Source: an uncultured Clostridia bacterium
Lineage (GTDB): Bacteria; Bacillota; Clostridia; Oscillospirales; Oscillospiraceae
DNA length: 64,000 bases
Assembly: GCA_947644595.1 (NCBI GenBank)
Contig: CANSAE010000001.1
Span: 443,605-507,604, forward strand
Direction of reading: 5' to 3'
In this document: piece after piece, positions 63,240-64,000 of the stretch
Layout: every line of letters begins with the position of its first letter
Position numbering within the stretch: the first letter of the stretch is position 1
Position numbers and translations under genes: made by a program
Notes under the pieces: generated by a model
Database searches by the model: none
What the model was told of the DNA's origin: nothing
The model's input: the letters and a program-made list of their open reading frames with translations, nothing else

Positions 63240-64000
63240 ATGAAACAACGCATTTTTCATTCTGTCACTGCCATTTCTCTGGCAGCGATCCTTTCTCTTT
63301 CTCTCATGTTCATCCCCGCCCTTGCCGGAGACAACGCCCCCGTGGCTGAGAATCTGGAAATCACCACCTACCGGGGCGTGAGTGTGGATGGACGGCTCTC
63401 TGCTGTGGACCCGGACGGCGATGTTCTTGCCTTCACCGTCACCACGCCGCCCACGAAAGGCATCGTGGAGTTGGGAGATAACGGCAGCTTCGTTTATACC
63501 CCTCACGAGGGCAAGCGGGGCAAGGATTACTTCGGCTATGTCGCTGTGGATTCCGATGGAAACCGCTCTCAGGAAGCCACCGTCATCATTAAGATCGCCA
63601 AAGCAAAAACGGACGTCACCTACAGCGATATGGAAGGCAACGGCGCCTACTACGATGCTTTGGTCCTCACAGAGCAGGGCATCTTTACCGGCCAGCAGAT
63701 CGGCAGCAGCTATGTGTTCTCTCCGGATGCCGCTGTTACACGCGGGGAATTCCTCACCATGTGCATGGAACTCACCGGCGGCAAAATCCTTTCCGGCGTG
63801 AGCACCACCGGTTTTGCTGATGATGACGCTATCCCTACTTGGCAAAAACCCTATGTTGCCACAGCGCTGATGAACGGAACCATCTCTGGCTACAGCAGTG
63901 ACGGTGCCGCCACCTTCTCCGGACAGGCCCCTATCACCTGTGCAGAATCTGCCGTTATGCTCAGCAGCATCCTGAGTGTGACCAATGTATCCTCTTTCGA
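63240..64000 (+). CDS. Secreted cadherin-like/SLH protein, C-terminal end cut by window edge
   Basis: ATG 63240 lies behind GGAGG. Signal peptide MKQRIFHSVTAISLAAILSLSLMFIPALAG; a cadherin-like (Ig-type) domain about 34-120 (PVAENLEITTYRGVSVDGRLSAVDPDGD, GDNGSFVYTPHEGKRGKDYFGYVAVD); then SLH-like sequence (YSFSPDAAVTRGEFLTMCMELTGG, FADDDAIPTWQKPYVATALMNG, SGQAPITCAESAVMLS). It runs off the window at 64000 without a stop. It is a third surface protein of this kind in the window. Confidence 0.85.
   Translation, partial: MKQRIFHSVTAISLAAILSLSLMFIPALAGDNAPVAENLEITTYRGVSVDGRLSAVDPDGDVLAFTVTTPPTKGIVELGDNGSFVYTPHEGKRGKDYFGYVAVDSDGNRSQEATVIIKIAKAKTDVTYSDMEGNGAYYDALVLTEQGIFTGQQIGSSYVFSPDAAVTRGEFLTMCMELTGGKILSGVSTTGFADDDAIPTWQKPYVATALMNGTISGYSSDGAATFSGQAPITCAESAVMLSSILSVTNVSSF

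Overview
The window looks like chromosome from a Gram-positive, SLH-protein-bearing member of the Clostridia, most likely the Oscillospiraceae/Ruminococcaceae group. The evidence is the str operon (rpsL-rpsG-fusA-tuf), TrmFO, an LCP-family envelope protein, FtsE/FtsX with an M23 protein, Rex, a UPF0210/ACT pair, DUF6774 and DUF4830 proteins, several SLH-domain surface proteins and a vanG-type cluster. The genus cannot be fixed from the sequence alone. Host DNA is fairly GC-rich; about 19.1-34.4 kb is clearly AT-richer.

Layout. (1) 1-19,005, all minus strand, is a tightly packed housekeeping cluster reading right to left: a TrmH-like methyltransferase, dprA, topA, trmFO, plsX, acpP, rnc, an Elp3-like radical SAM gene, smc, ftsY, an XTP pyrophosphatase, yhbY, a nadD-yqeK fusion, an LCP protein, rsfS and leuS (cut by the window edge). 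Many junctions are 4-base overlaps. (2) About 19,078-34,361 is a 15.3-kb integrative element lodged in the 3' end of lysS. It carries a Tn916-type integrase and excisionase, a helicase-like gene with a damaged start, two XRE and one ribbon-helix-helix regulator with visible operators, a SprT-type metalloprotease, a serine recombinase, an unfamiliar SLOG/zinc-ribbon gene cluster and an SLH surface protein coupled to its own regulator. No relaxase or conjugation genes are seen. (3) 34,341-42,504, minus: lysS, greA, an S41 protease, an M23 coiled-coil protein, ftsX, ftsE, a CdaR-type regulator and an RsuA-type pseudouridine synthase. (4) 42.6-48.0 kb: a DUF4830 protein, a small monooxygenase-like protein and the str operon. 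(5) 48.2-53.9 kb, plus: a vanG-like cluster of response regulator, SDR, histidine kinase, D-Ala-D-Ser ligase, VanXY-type peptidase and only the membrane half of VanT. (6) 54.0-64.0 kb: rex, an SLH protein, mnmE, a threonine-dehydrogenase-like gene, a membrane-anchored XRE protein, a TrmH-type methyltransferase, small proteins, tRNA-Leu(GAG), UPF0210/ACT, a DUF6774 protein and the start of another SLH protein.

How the parts work together. The lysS site is the key to the middle of the window. The last codons of lysS are duplicated 15.3 kb away at 19,065-19,103, next to a hairpin that would be the original lysS terminator. The element therefore supplies lysS with a new 3' end and a new terminator, and it separates greA-lysS from the TrmH-dprA-topA cluster that was once directly downstream. 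The van genes form a ligase/peptidase/membrane-protein operon with overlapping reading frames, behind a two-component system that is split by an independent SDR unit.
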